Shown: positions 11,190 through 23,400 of the stretch, piece by piece
Layout of the letters: each line of letters opens with the position of its first letter
How positions within the stretch are numbered: position 1 is the stretch's first letter
Source of the DNA: Hyposmocoma kahamanoa
Taxonomy: Eukaryota > Arthropoda > Insecta > Lepidoptera > Cosmopterigidae
Assembly: GCF_003589595.1 (NCBI RefSeq)
Contig: NW_020655740.1
Span: forward strand, 87,055 to 151,054
Direction of reading: 5' to 3'
DNA: 64,000 nt
The notes under the pieces: generated by a model
Databases searched by the model: none
Told to the model about the DNA's origin: nothing
The model's input: the letters and a program-made list of their open reading frames with translations, nothing else
Position numbers and translations under genes: made by a program

Positions 11190-11395
11190 TTTTTTGTGAC
11201 ACTAAGTGACGTGACGAACGAGTCGTGCGCCTGCTGGTAAGTATCAAAGGGCACTGGCAGTGCGTCCGTTACTCTGAGACATAACTTGGAAAGTCCCATG
11301 TGTCTGTACTTTCACCCTGTTAGTAATGCTCATATTACTGCTTGGCGGCAGAAACAGGTAGGGTGACAGTACTGCCCTACCTAAAATTTGTTTTA
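11190..11395 (+). mobile_element. repeat family A, copy A1
   Basis: Typical family words: GACGAACGAGTCGTGCGCCT, CTCTGAGACATAACTTG, GTCCCATGTG, ACTGCTTGGCGGCAGAAACA. Twelve copies occur in the window. The family is a lepidopteran SINE or LINE-tail type repeat; no coding. Confidence 0.75.
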
Positions 11396-11499
11396 GGTGA
11401 CAGACCCGTATAAGATAACCTTGTATTCATTACCCGTACTCAAAATACTTAAAACGGACGAAAGATAAATTGATTTGATTTCAAATTTTTTGCCGTACT

Positions 11500-11705
11500 A
11501 ATACGGTTCATTTTATTTTTAAATTTATTTTTTTACAAACGAAAATAAAACCATTTGAAAAATGTCAACCGTATACTATGTTCTATTTAGGTCTGTTGAT
11601 ATAAAAAGAAATCTTATGTAAAGTGCTTATTGAATTTAACGCGGTTATCTTGTAGAATTTAGAGGAAAGTTTGTGGTTGTTTTTGTCGTGAAAATTTACA
11701 TGTCC
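11500..11705 (+). repeat. dispersed repeat P, copy 2
   Basis: Direct-orientation partner of 9480-9670, diverged. Confidence 0.55.
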
Positions 11706-11762
11706 TTAATTTTTTATTGTGATTGATTCAAAACTTTCACTGTTAATATGATAAAAAAAAAT

Positions 11763-11783
11763 AAGAAGAAGAAGAAGAAGAAG
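11763..11783 (+). repeat. (GAA)n microsatellite
   Basis: About seven AGA/GAA triplets in a row. Confidence 0.9.
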
Positions 11784-13010
11784 CATTTGGCCAGACCGGC
11801 AAAATGTTAGTGATGGAGTGAAGATATTTGTGTTTTCCATCCGTTACTCTCATCTCTGGACTGTATTCGCACTTTCCATCAGGCGCGGTGCAGTCATTTT
11901 GCCGAGTCACAATAAAAAAAAAGACATCGACGTAACTTCACCAAAAATATGAATACCTAACCGAAGCTCCTTTCCAAAAACACACACACACTACACACGC
12001 AATTAAAACAATTTTAATACAACGTATAAAGAATCTATCTACATATAAGCTACTGGTCAATTAGGGTAAGTGTCCACGTATGAACAATATACAAGACTGG
12101 AAAGTGACCAGCATATAAAAAATCGCCCAAGTACTTACCCTAATATTTCCTAAGTCTTGCGATGGTGATTGAAATAAAGTTGCCAAACGACCTTAACAAA
12201 GTTAATTATGTACACGCTTTATTTAAGTATGGTTAAACGTATAATTAGACCTTCACTTCTGAAAGGGATTTGAGATTTAGGAAGACTGGCGCAACGAAAA
12301 ATTAAATTTAAATAAAAAACTTTTGATTCGGATTTTTTCTGCTGAAGTATTGTTAAAATTTGTTAATATATAATCGCCACGTTCGACACGACAGAATTCT
12401 GAAAACATTTCACGGTCTTCGTGTGCAAACACAAACCAGTATCATTATTCCCATGCCATGACATTTCTCCCGTTATACCACCGCTCTAACAAAAATAGGA
12501 ATTGTTTTTGAACTAGAAAATCGTGTACTTTTTTGGTTTTTGTGATGTTTAAAACATTTTATGAACTATTGTTAAAAGTGGAGAATAAAGTAGATGTAAA
12601 TAAATGGCGCACGATGGAGAGAGCTCTACGGAACGTAAATGGATTGACAACGATGTTGCTGATTCGTATTTGCGCACAACGCTCGTAAACCGTTTTCGTT
12701 TCTTTAAATCAGAGTAAAATGATTTGTTTATGCGGGGAAAAAAAAGGAAAAAGCGAAAAATAAAAAAAAATTGGGAATCTTATTTTTAATAAATATTTCT
12801 CATTCTTATATTATTACTTACTTCATACTATGGCTCGTGTATATTATGCAAGAAGCCCTACCACAGTGTCATCGAGCCCTAATTGACAATGACGATAGCT
12901 TCATTCTGACGACTAATCAATAAAAACGAAAAGAAAATTCCATTGTTTGTCACACGTCGTCATCGTGCAGAAAGGCTCAACTTAAAACTATACACTCTCA
13001 GAATTGTCTC

Positions 13011-13048
13011 TGAGAATTGTCTCATCATATCTGATGAGACAATTCTCA
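13011..13048. repeat. perfect 17-bp inverted repeat (hairpin)
   Basis: TGAGAATTGTCTCATCA, loop TATC, then the exact reverse complement. A further partial copy (TCTCAGAATTGTCTC) precedes it at 12996-13010. Probably a foldback-element remnant; too short a stem for a typical microRNA precursor. Confidence 0.75.
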
Positions 13049-13159
13049 AGTAATTGTAAATCTAAGAAAGTTTAAGGAGTCACCATAATTATGAACGCAG
13101 AATCGCTGGGGCCGCTCAGAAAAAGCTTTGTATCCAAGTAATTAGTGCTTTGCGCAACG

Positions 13160-13330
13160 GGAAGAATGTCATGTGACGAGAGGAGTGTTAGGTATGAATA
13201 TGGAGGGACATACGGGGAGAGGAAGACCAAAGAAAAGATGGATGGATTGTGTGAAAGATGACATGTTAGTATGGAAATGACAGCTGATGAGAGTGGAAAA
13301 AAAAAACATGATAAGGACAGGAAGAAGAAA
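13160..13330 (+). mobile_element. LINE remnant, end of RT ORF
   Basis: Plus-strand translation contains GRGRPKKRWMDCVKDDM, a C-terminal signature seen in many LINE copies of Lepidoptera and other animals. Only this tail is left. Confidence 0.7.
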
Positions 13331-13521
13331 AGCAACGGTCAGATCCGGGGTGAAGCGAAACGCGTAAGTTTTGTTCGCTCTTATTGCAACTTTTTCTGAG
13401 CGTGATAAGTGTGGTGTCTCCCTTAAAAGAACGTCTAGTTGGCAGTGATGATTGCAGTGGCATAACTAATTACAAGTCCGGACAAATAACAAAGTTCCAG
13501 GATATCTTAAAAGACTTTTGA

Positions 13522-14076
13522 GATGGGAATGAAACCATATTTTCGGATCTCAATCAAGTATATTTGTTTTTTCAAATAATCTCAGTACAGAGTACTAAAA
13601 AAACCGACCTCAAAAGTACGTGGTATTAATTTGCTAAGTTTTATTGAAATATCCCGTAGTTCGCCACTATACACGACTTGACACTGGAAATAATAAAAAT
13701 CGGTTCTCACTATTCAAAGCATATTGAGAGAAAAACGCAATGAATTGGAGAAATTGCAAAATCAACCATTGAAGTAATTGCTCCTAAATTAAAGTTAGGC
13801 GCTATTTATAAAAATGAATCTTCATTCGTGAACAGCCACCTTTCGAGGTCGATGATTTTCTTCAAAATGAAATGGGACAACTATGGAAGTACGCCCTTTC
13901 CGACAAAAAAACCTCCTTTTTTGAAGTCGGTTAACAAACCAACGTTTCGTGCCATTTACACGTCATACGATTCTGTAAACCACGGGAACGTAATATAATA
14001 AAGGGCGTGACACGTTGATTAGTTCGAAAAATTAATATACGCCATTTAGATCCGAAAAAATAGTTTCATTTTGTAT
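13522..14076. mobile_element. foldback element F, copy 1 (split by C3)
   Basis: The left arm GGGAATGAAACCATATTTTC and right arm GAAAAAATAGTTTCATTTTG are inverted. The interior matches 40472-40620 (TTTGTTTTTTCAA ... CCAACGTTTCG). Copy C3 interrupts it after TTTTTTCAA. Confidence 0.75.
13576..13933 (+). mobile_element. CCGACTTC-family repeat, copy C3 (nested)
   Basis: Inserted in foldback element F. Comparison with the uninterrupted F copy at 40472-40620 (TTTTTCAAACAAACC) places the ends at about ATAATCTCAG and GAAGTCGGTTA, with at most about 2 bp of duplicated target. This is the best boundary evidence for the family here. Confidence 0.82.
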
Positions 14077-14714
14077 GTGTAATAATCGCGAAAATTTAAA
14101 ACCGCAAGAGTTTTGCTTTTTAAAGACACACAAAAACTAAAATAATCTATTTTTGTTTACATAATCCGTGATTAAAATTTTGCGACTGATTTTTTTGAGA
14201 TCTGCTGTTATTATAAAATTATCAACCTATCAAAGATCCGGAGATTTTCTTACACGTTTTATTATAGTATACTTATTACATGTTCAGATATTAATTTCAA
14301 GTCAAATTGAGAAACGTCACTGCAATACTGGAGATAAAATTAAAAACATTTGTTCGTTGCATTTAAAAATAAAAATATTTCACAACATCAAAGCATGCGG
14401 GATAACTAAATACACACACTAATTTGCCTGTAAAAATAAATAAATAAAATTATCACTTATAATTACTATAAATACGGACCTACCTCTATAAACACCACCG
14501 ACCGAATGCTTTCGGGTCGATGAGATTTCTACTGTATGTACAATTCTTATTATATAGCTCTGATTTTCTTATTTAATTTGATATATTATGCGATGTTGAC
14601 TGAAGTCACAATTTAGACAACTGTTATAGTCGCAACTTACGGGTAGATTCCCACCACCTCTCCTCTTCCACTGTTATTCCTGCGCAGCAAGTAGGGCGGA
14701 ACGACAAAATATTA

Positions 14715-15112
14715 TTTTCACCTCACTAGCTCGGAAAAGTTTTCTTTCTCATTAGAAATCTGCGCGCAAAAGCGTTTTTTTGACGATGGACTGTGGTCCA
14801 CCTAACTTCTTCTTTCGATAAAAAAAAGAAAAAAGAAAATGACACGTTCAACTACGCGATTCGTCGTACATTATTTATTTATGTAATATGAATTCTTTTG
14901 TATATTTTATTCTTATTAGTATTGACGCTAAACAAACAATGATAACTAATTGTGTTTATTAAATTATTTTAATTCTTCTTAATACTTAATCACTTAATCA
15001 AACAAAATAAAAATACAAGCAAATATAAAAAATCATGAGGTGTAAATTCAGAACGCATCCGAAGATAAACTTTTCTTTTTAATAAAAAAAAACTGATGTT
15101 TTTTAGTTCAAC
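14715..15112 (+). repeat. dispersed repeat D, copy 1
   Basis: About 390 bp matching 58055-58440 in reverse orientation (shared CACCTCACTAGCT, AGAAATCTGCGCGCAAAAGC, CGCATCCGAAGA, AAACTGATGTTTTTT). No coding and no clear terminal repeats. Confidence 0.75.
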
Positions 15113-15114
15113 TG

Positions 15115-15660
15115 TTTTTCGATTCGTTCTTTTGGAGGGAAAAAAGCAGTTTTTATTTTGACTTTCAATTATTTTGAGAAATCTAGTTTAAAGTGGAACA
15201 GGATAGTGCTACTGTGCCTTAATCGAAGATTAAAACGCGAAATTATACGAATCTCGAACTAAAATACCCGTATCGGCCCGTTCTAAGGAATCCCGAGTCA
15301 ATCCAAGCACGTCGCCTCAAATTGCCTATCCTCTTTGTGGCGTCCATATTTACAGAAACAATTAAACGAAGATATGACTCAAAAATAATGTACCAAGACT
15401 TGGCTGTATGGTGTAAAACCTTTGCCTTTTCCTTTATGGAAAGAAGAAAAAAAAATCAACTGTTTTTCTTTCATCTACCATTTTCATCGCTATAGTGAGA
15501 TGAAGTTGTGTGTTCGCTCAGCAGCAAAGTTGTTTTACGTCTCGTGGCTTGAAACCCTCGCTACTCTCAGGAATCTATTTTTGAACCTGAGCCTTTCAAT
15601 CTGAGCTTCCTTCGCTTGCTCAGGTTTCAATATAAGAACTCGCGTTAAAGAACAACTTTG
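15115..15660. other. no recognised feature
   Basis: Unique DNA without a convincing exon; the 60-codon frame at 15422-15604 has no recognisable content. Confidence 0.4.
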
Positions 15661-15671
15661 CAGCCTTGCAT

Positions 15672-16049
15672 CTTAGAATAATAACGCATAGAATGATAGT
15701 TTCATATCAAACGAACTGTCACAAGCGAGGCAAAAATCAAATTCATGTGGGCTAGTTTTGGTAGTAGGTTAATTTTCGGTTTTAGTGAATATTTATATAA
15801 AAATACAAGTTGAAACGCGTTACTTCCTTGTGGAATGTGATGTTAGTATCTATTTTATGTTTATCTGACGTATTTTTACACTCATTTACCAAACATTTCG
15901 TCATTTTTAGCTAAAATTCTTGAGCTGTTCGCGGTGCAAGTTGACCTTGAGCACTGACGGCCCGCCCGCTCGTGTAGGCCCATTGGGCGCGCTTCAATTT
16001 GCCTCACTTAGCGTGTGCGGACTAGGTTTCTATGCGTTATTATTCTAAG
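15672..16049 (+). mobile_element. MITE family M2, full copy 1
   Basis: 378 bp with perfect 22-bp terminal inverted repeats (CTTAGAATAATAACGC...). Flanked by an exact 8-bp duplication CCTTGCAT (15664-15671 and 16050-16057). No coding. The 8-bp duplication points to hAT-like or another 8-bp-TSD transposase acting in trans. Confidence 0.93.
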
Positions 16050-16059
16050 CCTTGCATAA

Positions 16060-16320
16060 CAAATAACTTTTTAATCACTGAATTTAATAATGCATTTACA
16101 ATTTTGTGTGCTGAAGTTTTGGTCTCATTTCCATTGCATTGTTGTTCCACCCTCCTTGTATTGTCAGTAAGAACAGTGGTACCTGGCAGACGTCCACTGA
16201 CGGCCGACATCTCCCTGCCGCCTCTTCCTACATACATGACACAAACCTCATGATACTTTATACATTGCACACTAGGTAATAAAAAACATACTTGTGTAGA
16301 ATACACACTTATGGCAACTT
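16060..16320. other. no recognised feature
   Basis: Moderately GC-rich stretch at 16140-16240 with overlapping short frames on both strands; nothing recognisable. Confidence 0.35.
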
Positions 16321-16324
16321 GCAC

Positions 16325-16412
16325 TAAACCGATGCTTAAATTGATAAGACAATCTTATCACAATGTATTAAGAGTGTCTTTTGCATTGTAAGCATTGGTT
16401 TAAGACATTTAA
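16325..16412 (+). other. imperfect hairpin, precursor-microRNA-like shape
   Basis: The 5' arm TAAACCGATGCTTA and 3' arm TAAGCATTGGTTTA pair with one G-U. A small internal loop follows, then AAGACA with TGTCTT, then a loop of about 25-30 bases that itself contains GATAAGACAATCTTATC. Length and shape are compatible with a small-RNA hairpin, but no expression evidence exists and no known miRNA is recognised. Confidence 0.3.
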
Positions 16413-16445
16413 ATTTAGAGCAAGTGGACATTAGCCGGTTTTGTT

Positions 16446-16820
16446 ATGTCTACCCGTAAGTTGCGATTTTACAAAATGTATTATTACAATTGTTGGTTAC
16501 TTTCCAGTTTTGAATTCGGTACCAATAAAGGATGTAACATAAAGGCAGTCTTTTGTTTATGTTTATCCGTATATTGCAAATTTTTATTTCAGGTTATCTT
16601 GTTTCGAAAAGGATTATTTCAATTGCAGATTATTTTTCAGTCTTCAATTCCGAACCAGTAAAGGATTGTGTTACACAGAGGAAATCTTTTCATTACATTT
16701 TTCCGTTAGTTGCAAATTTCTATTTCAGAATGTTTGTTTTCGAAAAGGATTATTACAATTGTTGTTTATTTTCCAGTTTTCAATTCAGAACCAGTAAAGG
16801 ATGTAACATAAAGGCTATAT
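16446..16820 (+). repeat. tandem repeat, about 135-bp unit, 2.8 copies
   Basis: The phrase ACCARTAAAGGAT recurs at 16521, 16654 and 16790 (periods 133 and 136). TTGCAAATTTYTATTTCAG and CGAAAAGGATTATT also recur. Non-coding minisatellite. Confidence 0.85.
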
Positions 16821-16849
16821 TATAATTCTCCTGTTTTCACGAATTGCAA

Positions 16850-17740
16850 CCACCATTATCTGAAGTAAATAGGGCTGGGCCTTAATGTTACAACCTGGAA
16901 ATAATTAATATTATTTTTAGATAAATTGTTATAACTATCTGTGTGTCCTCTGAGCAAAGAAACTTTAGACAACACAGAATTTCTACTTTTTTACAATTGC
17001 CTTGACTATATCTTTATATCTATTAGTATTTTACATCAAATATTTAGTGTTACGTTATAAGTATAACTAATCGTTAAATGATATATTTGGAAAGTTGTTA
17101 ATACTTTCCTTTTTATCGATATTATATTCTAGTGTTCCATAACAAATTAAGTCAACAAAAAATAATCCACATCACAAACTACATACGTACAGTGACCTTT
17201 AATAAATAAAATCAACTTAAAAGTGCCAACTGGAGTAATTTTCTGTCAAATCAAAATTCAACGGCTTCAAGCGCATCGTTCGCGACCATTTTAACATGAC
17301 AAACTGAATCAAATTGCAGGTACAACAAAGTGTAGCATTCATTCTTATTCCTACAAACCTACATTATGTACACCCTCACTATAAATATTAGAAAAGTATC
17401 TTACTAGAAAGTCTGTTAAGAAGAAATCTGATCAGAAAGTTTTATTTCAAAAGAAACAAGTTTGTATGCGACGGGAAATATCCTACGTTGATAAATAATA
17501 AACACACACCGGCACATTTAGGGGAACACTAGTAAAATCCTTAAGATAATGCCGTGTGTTTTAAAAAGTATTTATTTCCACTTATTTTCTCATAAGAAAA
17601 TGAAATTAAGAATTTAGTCCACTGTCATTTTTTATTAATTTGTTTTAATTTCTTCCTTGACCTTTCTGTTTTAATTCCTTTTTTACTTCTAGCTTAGGTT
17701 CGAATCTGGGTTTGCACCTCTTAGTTTTTCGGATTTTTTC
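16850..17740. other. AT-rich DNA, nothing recognised
   Basis: No exon, repeat or RNA gene seen. Confidence 0.4.
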
Positions 17741-17744
17741 TTAA

Positions 17745-17885
17745 GCTTTTTGGTTAAATAAAACATTGTGAGGAAATCTACACACAGCCGCAAAGTTCCG
17801 AATCTCCGTTGCGTCTGCGTTGCAACTAGAACTCAAACCCTCTCATTGTGAGAGGGGTTGGGCTGTAATTCCCATAGGCTAACAA
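17745..17885 (+). mobile_element. lepidopteran SINE/LINE-tail remnant
   Basis: TAAAACATTGTGAGGAAATC followed by CAAACCCTCTCATTGTGAGA resembles the widespread 'aaacatcgtgaggaaacctgc ... cccttctcattctgagagg' repeat of moths and butterflies. The tRNA-like head is not visible. Confidence 0.6.
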
Positions 17886-17889
17886 TTAA

Positions 17890-18640
17890 TAAATACCTCT
17901 TCTCAAGTTTTTTTACTAAAGTTTGTTTTGATCAACGTTAACGTGTTACAATTTTTAAATTTTCAGCTGTTTCTGTTTATCACAATTTCTTTTTTAATTC
18001 GATTTTATCCAAATTAAATTTAAGTAAGGCTGTGTTGACGACAGATTTTTTTATATATTTTTATTCATATTTCGAATTACATTTATTTTTTATTCATTGG
18101 TATAAATGTTTTTTGATATTCATTGTTTTGTATGCTCTTGACCGTGGTTTGTGAAAGTACATTATATTTGTGAAAATATGTGTTACCCTCTGCCGCTGCC
18201 TATTCCCAAGCTCTACAAGCTGTATTAAGGCGATCGAGTCGAGTCTAAAATAAACTATTAGTAATTTATTACCTCCCTTTTCTTTCCGTGAAATGTGCCG
18301 GTGTATATATTTTTATAAACAACTGACGGAAGCCTAAACTAATTTAAGACTGAGAATGCTGTACACACTACTCTTTATTTGTATGCACACCAGGGTTAAT
18401 TATTATCATACTTATTCCTATATTCGATATGATGGGGATTATTATGGAAAACCCTTTTTTGGATTCCTTAACCGGGAACCTCACGGCACATGACTCCTCG
18501 ATCATACTGAACCACAAGGGGATTGACCACCGAGTCCAAAATCGCAAATAAAAAATAGCTATCATATTTCTGACCAAAGCTTGCAAGCATTTGCGGTAAC
18601 AATTTCTCTATGGTCCTGGAAATCCATGAGTTGATCTAAT
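17890..18640. other. no recognised feature
   Basis: AT-rich; the short minus frame at 18368-18586 has no recognisable content. Confidence 0.35.
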
Positions 18641-18647
18641 TTATGTA

Positions 18648-18760
18648 GATTGGAAATGTAACTATATTTTCGAATCTAATTACGTACATATGTTTTTTCA
18701 AACAAATGAAGCTTCGGACCCTTAGAGGTCCCATGGACACGGCGTGTGTTTGTTTAAAAA
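18648..18760 (+). mobile_element. foldback element F, copy 2 (left half)
   Basis: GGAAATGTAACTATATTTTC ... TGTTTTTTCAAACAAA ... CCCATGGACACGG matches the left and middle of the 40472-40620 copy. The right arm is missing. Confidence 0.65.
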
Positions 18761-18764
18761 AAAA

Positions 18765-20285
18765 CAGATATACGACGTTATGTAAATTAATTCAAAGTAT
18801 TTATTTTTCGTTTTTCTTAAGCGAATCAAATGTTAAAATTTTAATGTAACTAATGTATCGAAGATGCTTTGAATTCTACAAAATATGAAGCCGTTAAGCA
18901 CAAAGTTCGCGACCAATCCCCTTTATATATTTCGTCAAATGTTTCAGACTTCGAGTCATTACATGGTTTGAACACATCTGGCGGTTATAGACGAGGATCA
19001 GATATCCCCGTCAAGAGCTCGCATTTAATACATTCGCTTGCCATTATAATATTTTCGGTTGACCTATTGGAGTTTTTCTAACAATCGCGCTCTGAACAAA
19101 AATTAAATGACAATACAGGTGTTGTGATGTTTAAAGGTAATGCGACAATTAAAATAAGAACTGGATTAATAAGTGAATGATTCTAACTTAACTTAGCCTA
19201 ATGTATACACGTATTATTGAACGAATTATTCATTAGTACAATTTACAATGGCGACGATGTAGATTTTTTTTTAGAGTTTTTAATTGTTTTATATGAAAAT
19301 GGCAATCTAGATACATATGTACATGTTTTTAAAAGCAATTAATTGTAAAGAATGTTGAAATGAAAAGTTTTGAAGTCGCTAGATGTATTTTTACGAATAA
19401 ATCAAACAAAACAACAAATTGGCATGGGAAACATTGACATTTTTCAGTTCCAACATCCCAAATGGTCTAATGAGTAACCTAAGCCTTATAATACTTAACT
19501 AGTGAATATACAGGGTTATATAGAACGGTCACAACGACTTAATTTAATTATAGTAAATAAATTTTAATTATTTTTTGTTTTAAATGATGGGTGTATTCTT
19601 AATCAATAAAGTTATTGATGATATTGGTTCGGTTATCTATTATATTTTTTTTTATGGTTATCGGTTATTATATATTATTGAACCGTACTACCACTCTCCC
19701 ATGGTCTAATAGATTTATTTTGAATTTTTGAATGCGAGAAGCGGTATTCCTCGGCATTAGCACAGTCGGCCGGTGTCTAGGGCTCAAGTTCAGGAACCAA
19801 TAAACGATTATTATTATTATTATTGTGAAAGACAACGCTCCAGAAAAATAAATTATAATGGATGAACAAAATTATAAGAAAACTTATATCACCTTGTTTA
19901 TTGCTAAACCAGATGTTGAGAGGTGAGTGAAAACCTTGGTCGCCTGTTCGACACCCATGAACATGGGCCTTGTTACACATTGAACCGGAACTATTTATAA
20001 CACGCCACGACCATAATTAATTAAAGCTTATCATTGTTCCAAAGCCAAACTGTTGGAAAATAAGTACTTATACGTACGTAAATTATATAACACGTACTAG
20101 TGAAACCTTACCCTGAAATTTCGCATATGCAAGCTTCTGTCGGTACGTACATATGTTAGAAAAATCTGTATAGCGACGTAACTTATTCTAAACAGTCGAA
20201 AGCCTAGTTCGTTAAGATTTTTAACAAACGCTGATCTCTGAGCTTTGAATTTTTTTATGATACAAAGATAAATCAAATAAATAGC
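18765..20285. other. no gene; (ATT)n run only
   Basis: AT-rich DNA. A run of ATT triplets sits at about 19808-19825. A 67-codon minus frame (19777-19980) ends in Asn repeats encoded by that run and is not credible. Confidence 0.45.
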
Positions 20286-20289
20286 AAAG

Positions 20290-20425
20290 ATCTAAGGGGC
20301 ACTACGACTGCCCCTGTCACCCTGAGACATAAGTTGACAAGTCCCACGTGCCTGTAATTTAACCTTTACCTTTCAAAAGCGGAACACCGTAATGCACACA
20401 TTACTGCTTAGCGATAGTAATTTTA
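20290..20425 (+). mobile_element. repeat family A, copy A2 (partial)
   Basis: CACCCTGAGACATAAGTTGA, GTGCCTGTAATTTAAC, AAGCGGAACACCGTAATG, ATTACTGCTTAGCG: the middle of family A. Confidence 0.75.
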
Positions 20426-20429
20426 TCTA

Positions 20430-23400
20430 ATGAGCTTGAAACATCGGTTGCCTAACTTAATCTTACGTGTAAGCTTACAAAATCTACCTATATTACGTTA
20501 TGATTTACGATACCTACCTATGTACTTAAACAATAATTAGAAATAAAAACAACCAAGAAAATTTACTATTCGATTTATTCTCCACTATTCTTCTCAACTA
20601 ATCGAAACCCTATCGAAAGAGGTAGGTACAGTAATGGTTGTGTTTATGCTAGATTTTTAAAATATTGCCGTGAAAAAATATCTTGAGAAGAATCAACAAC
20701 TTTGTACTCCAAATGTCCATTTTTTTATTACTTCGTTAAGTTCAATTGTGTGGATGGTGTCCAAGTTACATGCCGTTCGATTCCATGCTCTTAATTCATC
20801 AATACCTAACCGAGATTAAAATTTAATTACCTTTTAAGTTAAATCTGTAATATTTAGAACTTAATAATCCTACGCATTTAACCTCAACAAAGCGGAACAC
20901 TTTGAAGAGATGCACTAATAACTACTGTATTTTACTGTCCTAGCGTCTAGCTTAGGAATATTTTTTTTTTATTTTCGCAATGTTTTATACAAAAATATAA
21001 ATTACAATTTTTTAATTTTTCTTTTTTTATATGAAAATAGAGAGTTTAGAAAATTTTTATCAATAGCTGCCAACAATTTATATATTTTTACTATACGGTT
21101 TAGAATTATGGCCGCTTTGTGTGCAATTTTGACAATTTAAAATCAAAAACTTAGTTCTCTTGCCGAATTGGGAAGTTGATGCGAAAACACCAAAAAAATT
21201 ATATATGCATATATACTTACACCTTGTGGTTTTCTTAAATCTTAACTACGTTAATCCTCAGTGTAATGTCGTCGGTGGTGTTCATATATACAGCTTAATT
21301 TTTACGCAGCGCTATTCGCTGGTAACTAATTACTAGTTCAACGTTTATTAAGTACAAGTAGCCACACACTGAGCCTTTCTAAATGTCGCCCATTAAATTA
21401 CGATGCCTCTTCGTATTCGAAAATGTCTGAGAGCAAACTCGACTGTATCATCAGATCACAATGTTTTTGAATCCTCGTCAATAATACTATGTTTATTTCA
21501 ATGTTGCTTATACAAAGTGCTAACAAATTGGGCACGGACAATTTTACTGCCGACAGATGAATTTTAAATAAAAAATACTTTAATACGATATAAACAAAAA
21601 AAGGAAAAAAATATAAATATGTCTAAAAAATTATGAAATTGTTAATCACCAAATATTGTTGTTATTAATAGGGCATTAAGAGTATCCGTACAATATTTTT
21701 TAGCACCCCTTATAATTTTTTAATGATGACAGTTTGTACGACTGTCAATGTACGGACAACGGTAAACCAGACTACACATTTTTGTTCGAAGATACGTCAA
21801 AATATGTAGCTTGATGTGCTGACGTGTGTACTTTAGTGTGTGGCCTCGTAAACAATATCCTAAGATTGACAAATGAATGTGAAGTAAACCGGTCACGTAT
21901 TTACAGACCTTTTTTTGTTAGTTTTTTTTTTTGGTGAATGGAAATTACAAATCTAAGATAGTATTTAAGAATTCCTTATAAACGACCAATTAAACTATTT
22001 CAACCTTCAAATTATATTCCAATATACAAATGCTTGTCTATAGCAGCAATAGAGACTGTACAGCTGTACAGTATTAGAGTACAATATTATAATATAGATT
22101 AATTCTATTTCGATAAGAGAAGCGATGCATCGCCATGCGGCTACTTGATAACAGTCCGTGCTTACCGTCGAACAACCTACACATATACTCAACAAAATAT
22201 ATTCCCCCCATAAACAGAGAACCCTAGGGCTTCCAACATTACCGGAGTAACTACAGTTATCAACCCGAAATTGCAATAAGCTGGTCAATATAAAGCTATG
22301 TCCATGCATTAAGAGCGCCAAAGACGTAATACGTTTCGCATCCAGGGTTCAAGTGAAAACGAAACGAGTAACGACTTTTTCACTCTTACTGCATTGACAT
22401 AAAGCCTTTTCCGACCGTGCAGCGTAGTGCGATTCCGCGTTATAAGTATGGTGAGTCACTTATCCGCAGATTACCAAATGCTTCATTGTTCAATGTGTGT
22501 GATGGTGTGGTATAGAATAGGCCATTGCAACAATGAATTGTAAACGTAATAACAAATCAGTGACACGTGAAAATACTTGTTTTTATACCGCGTGAAATTT
22601 TATTTTTTTAAATAATAGAGAAAAATAAATTAAACTGTTCCAACTGCAGTTTTCATGTGGTCAAAACTAAAGAAAATAAAACCGTGCCTCCCTCCCTCCC
22701 TTAATGTCACTAATTTATAATTAAGCCTGTCCGTTCTTCATTATAGTTCATCGCCAGCCCCTAACAAAAAACAAGTTTTTACAAAACAATGACTGTGCTA
22801 ATAAAAATACGTCTTCTCAAAATCACTATTTTGTAATAACCGTCTCCAACAGTCGCATGACGGCTTTGTGATCTGCAACCTAATTTGCACTTACAAATTG
22901 TTCTCTAGATCAGAAGTCACCAGGCGTATAATATTTCTTTATGTAAAAACAGTATGGAAGTCCATTGTGATATGATGGCGATAATAATCATTTGTTATTA
23001 TCATTATTGAAACGAAGTGAATTGACAAATAAAGCACATCAAAACTTGAAAGTAACATTTTACCGGGTGAAGTTATTCCTTATATTAACAATTCTTTCTT
23101 TTAACTACTCTCTAAAAAACCTTTACCCAGTGAAATTAAAACTTAGAAAATTACATCACAGCTAGCTTTACTAATCTAAAGGCAATCATGGCAGTTTTAA
23201 TGGCAGTGTTTAGCTGGTAGTTCCTTTGGAATCGATGGGGGTATTCAGAAGTATGAGTCAATAGGTTGCAGTGCTGGCCAGGTACAACAAGTACCGCAAA
23301 CTAAACGGAACGCTTCCCGAATACTTCCATCAAGTCACACTCGCATGGTATTGTTTGGCGAAAATATTGGCGAGACAGCGGCTGCTCTGTGCTGAGAGCT

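Noticed and set aside
13072..13463. Overlapping minus ORFs
   Set aside because: Antisense of a LINE C-terminal remnant and low-complexity runs.
16040..16324. 94-codon minus ORF as an exon
   Set aside because: It starts in the MITE M2 end and has no conserved content.
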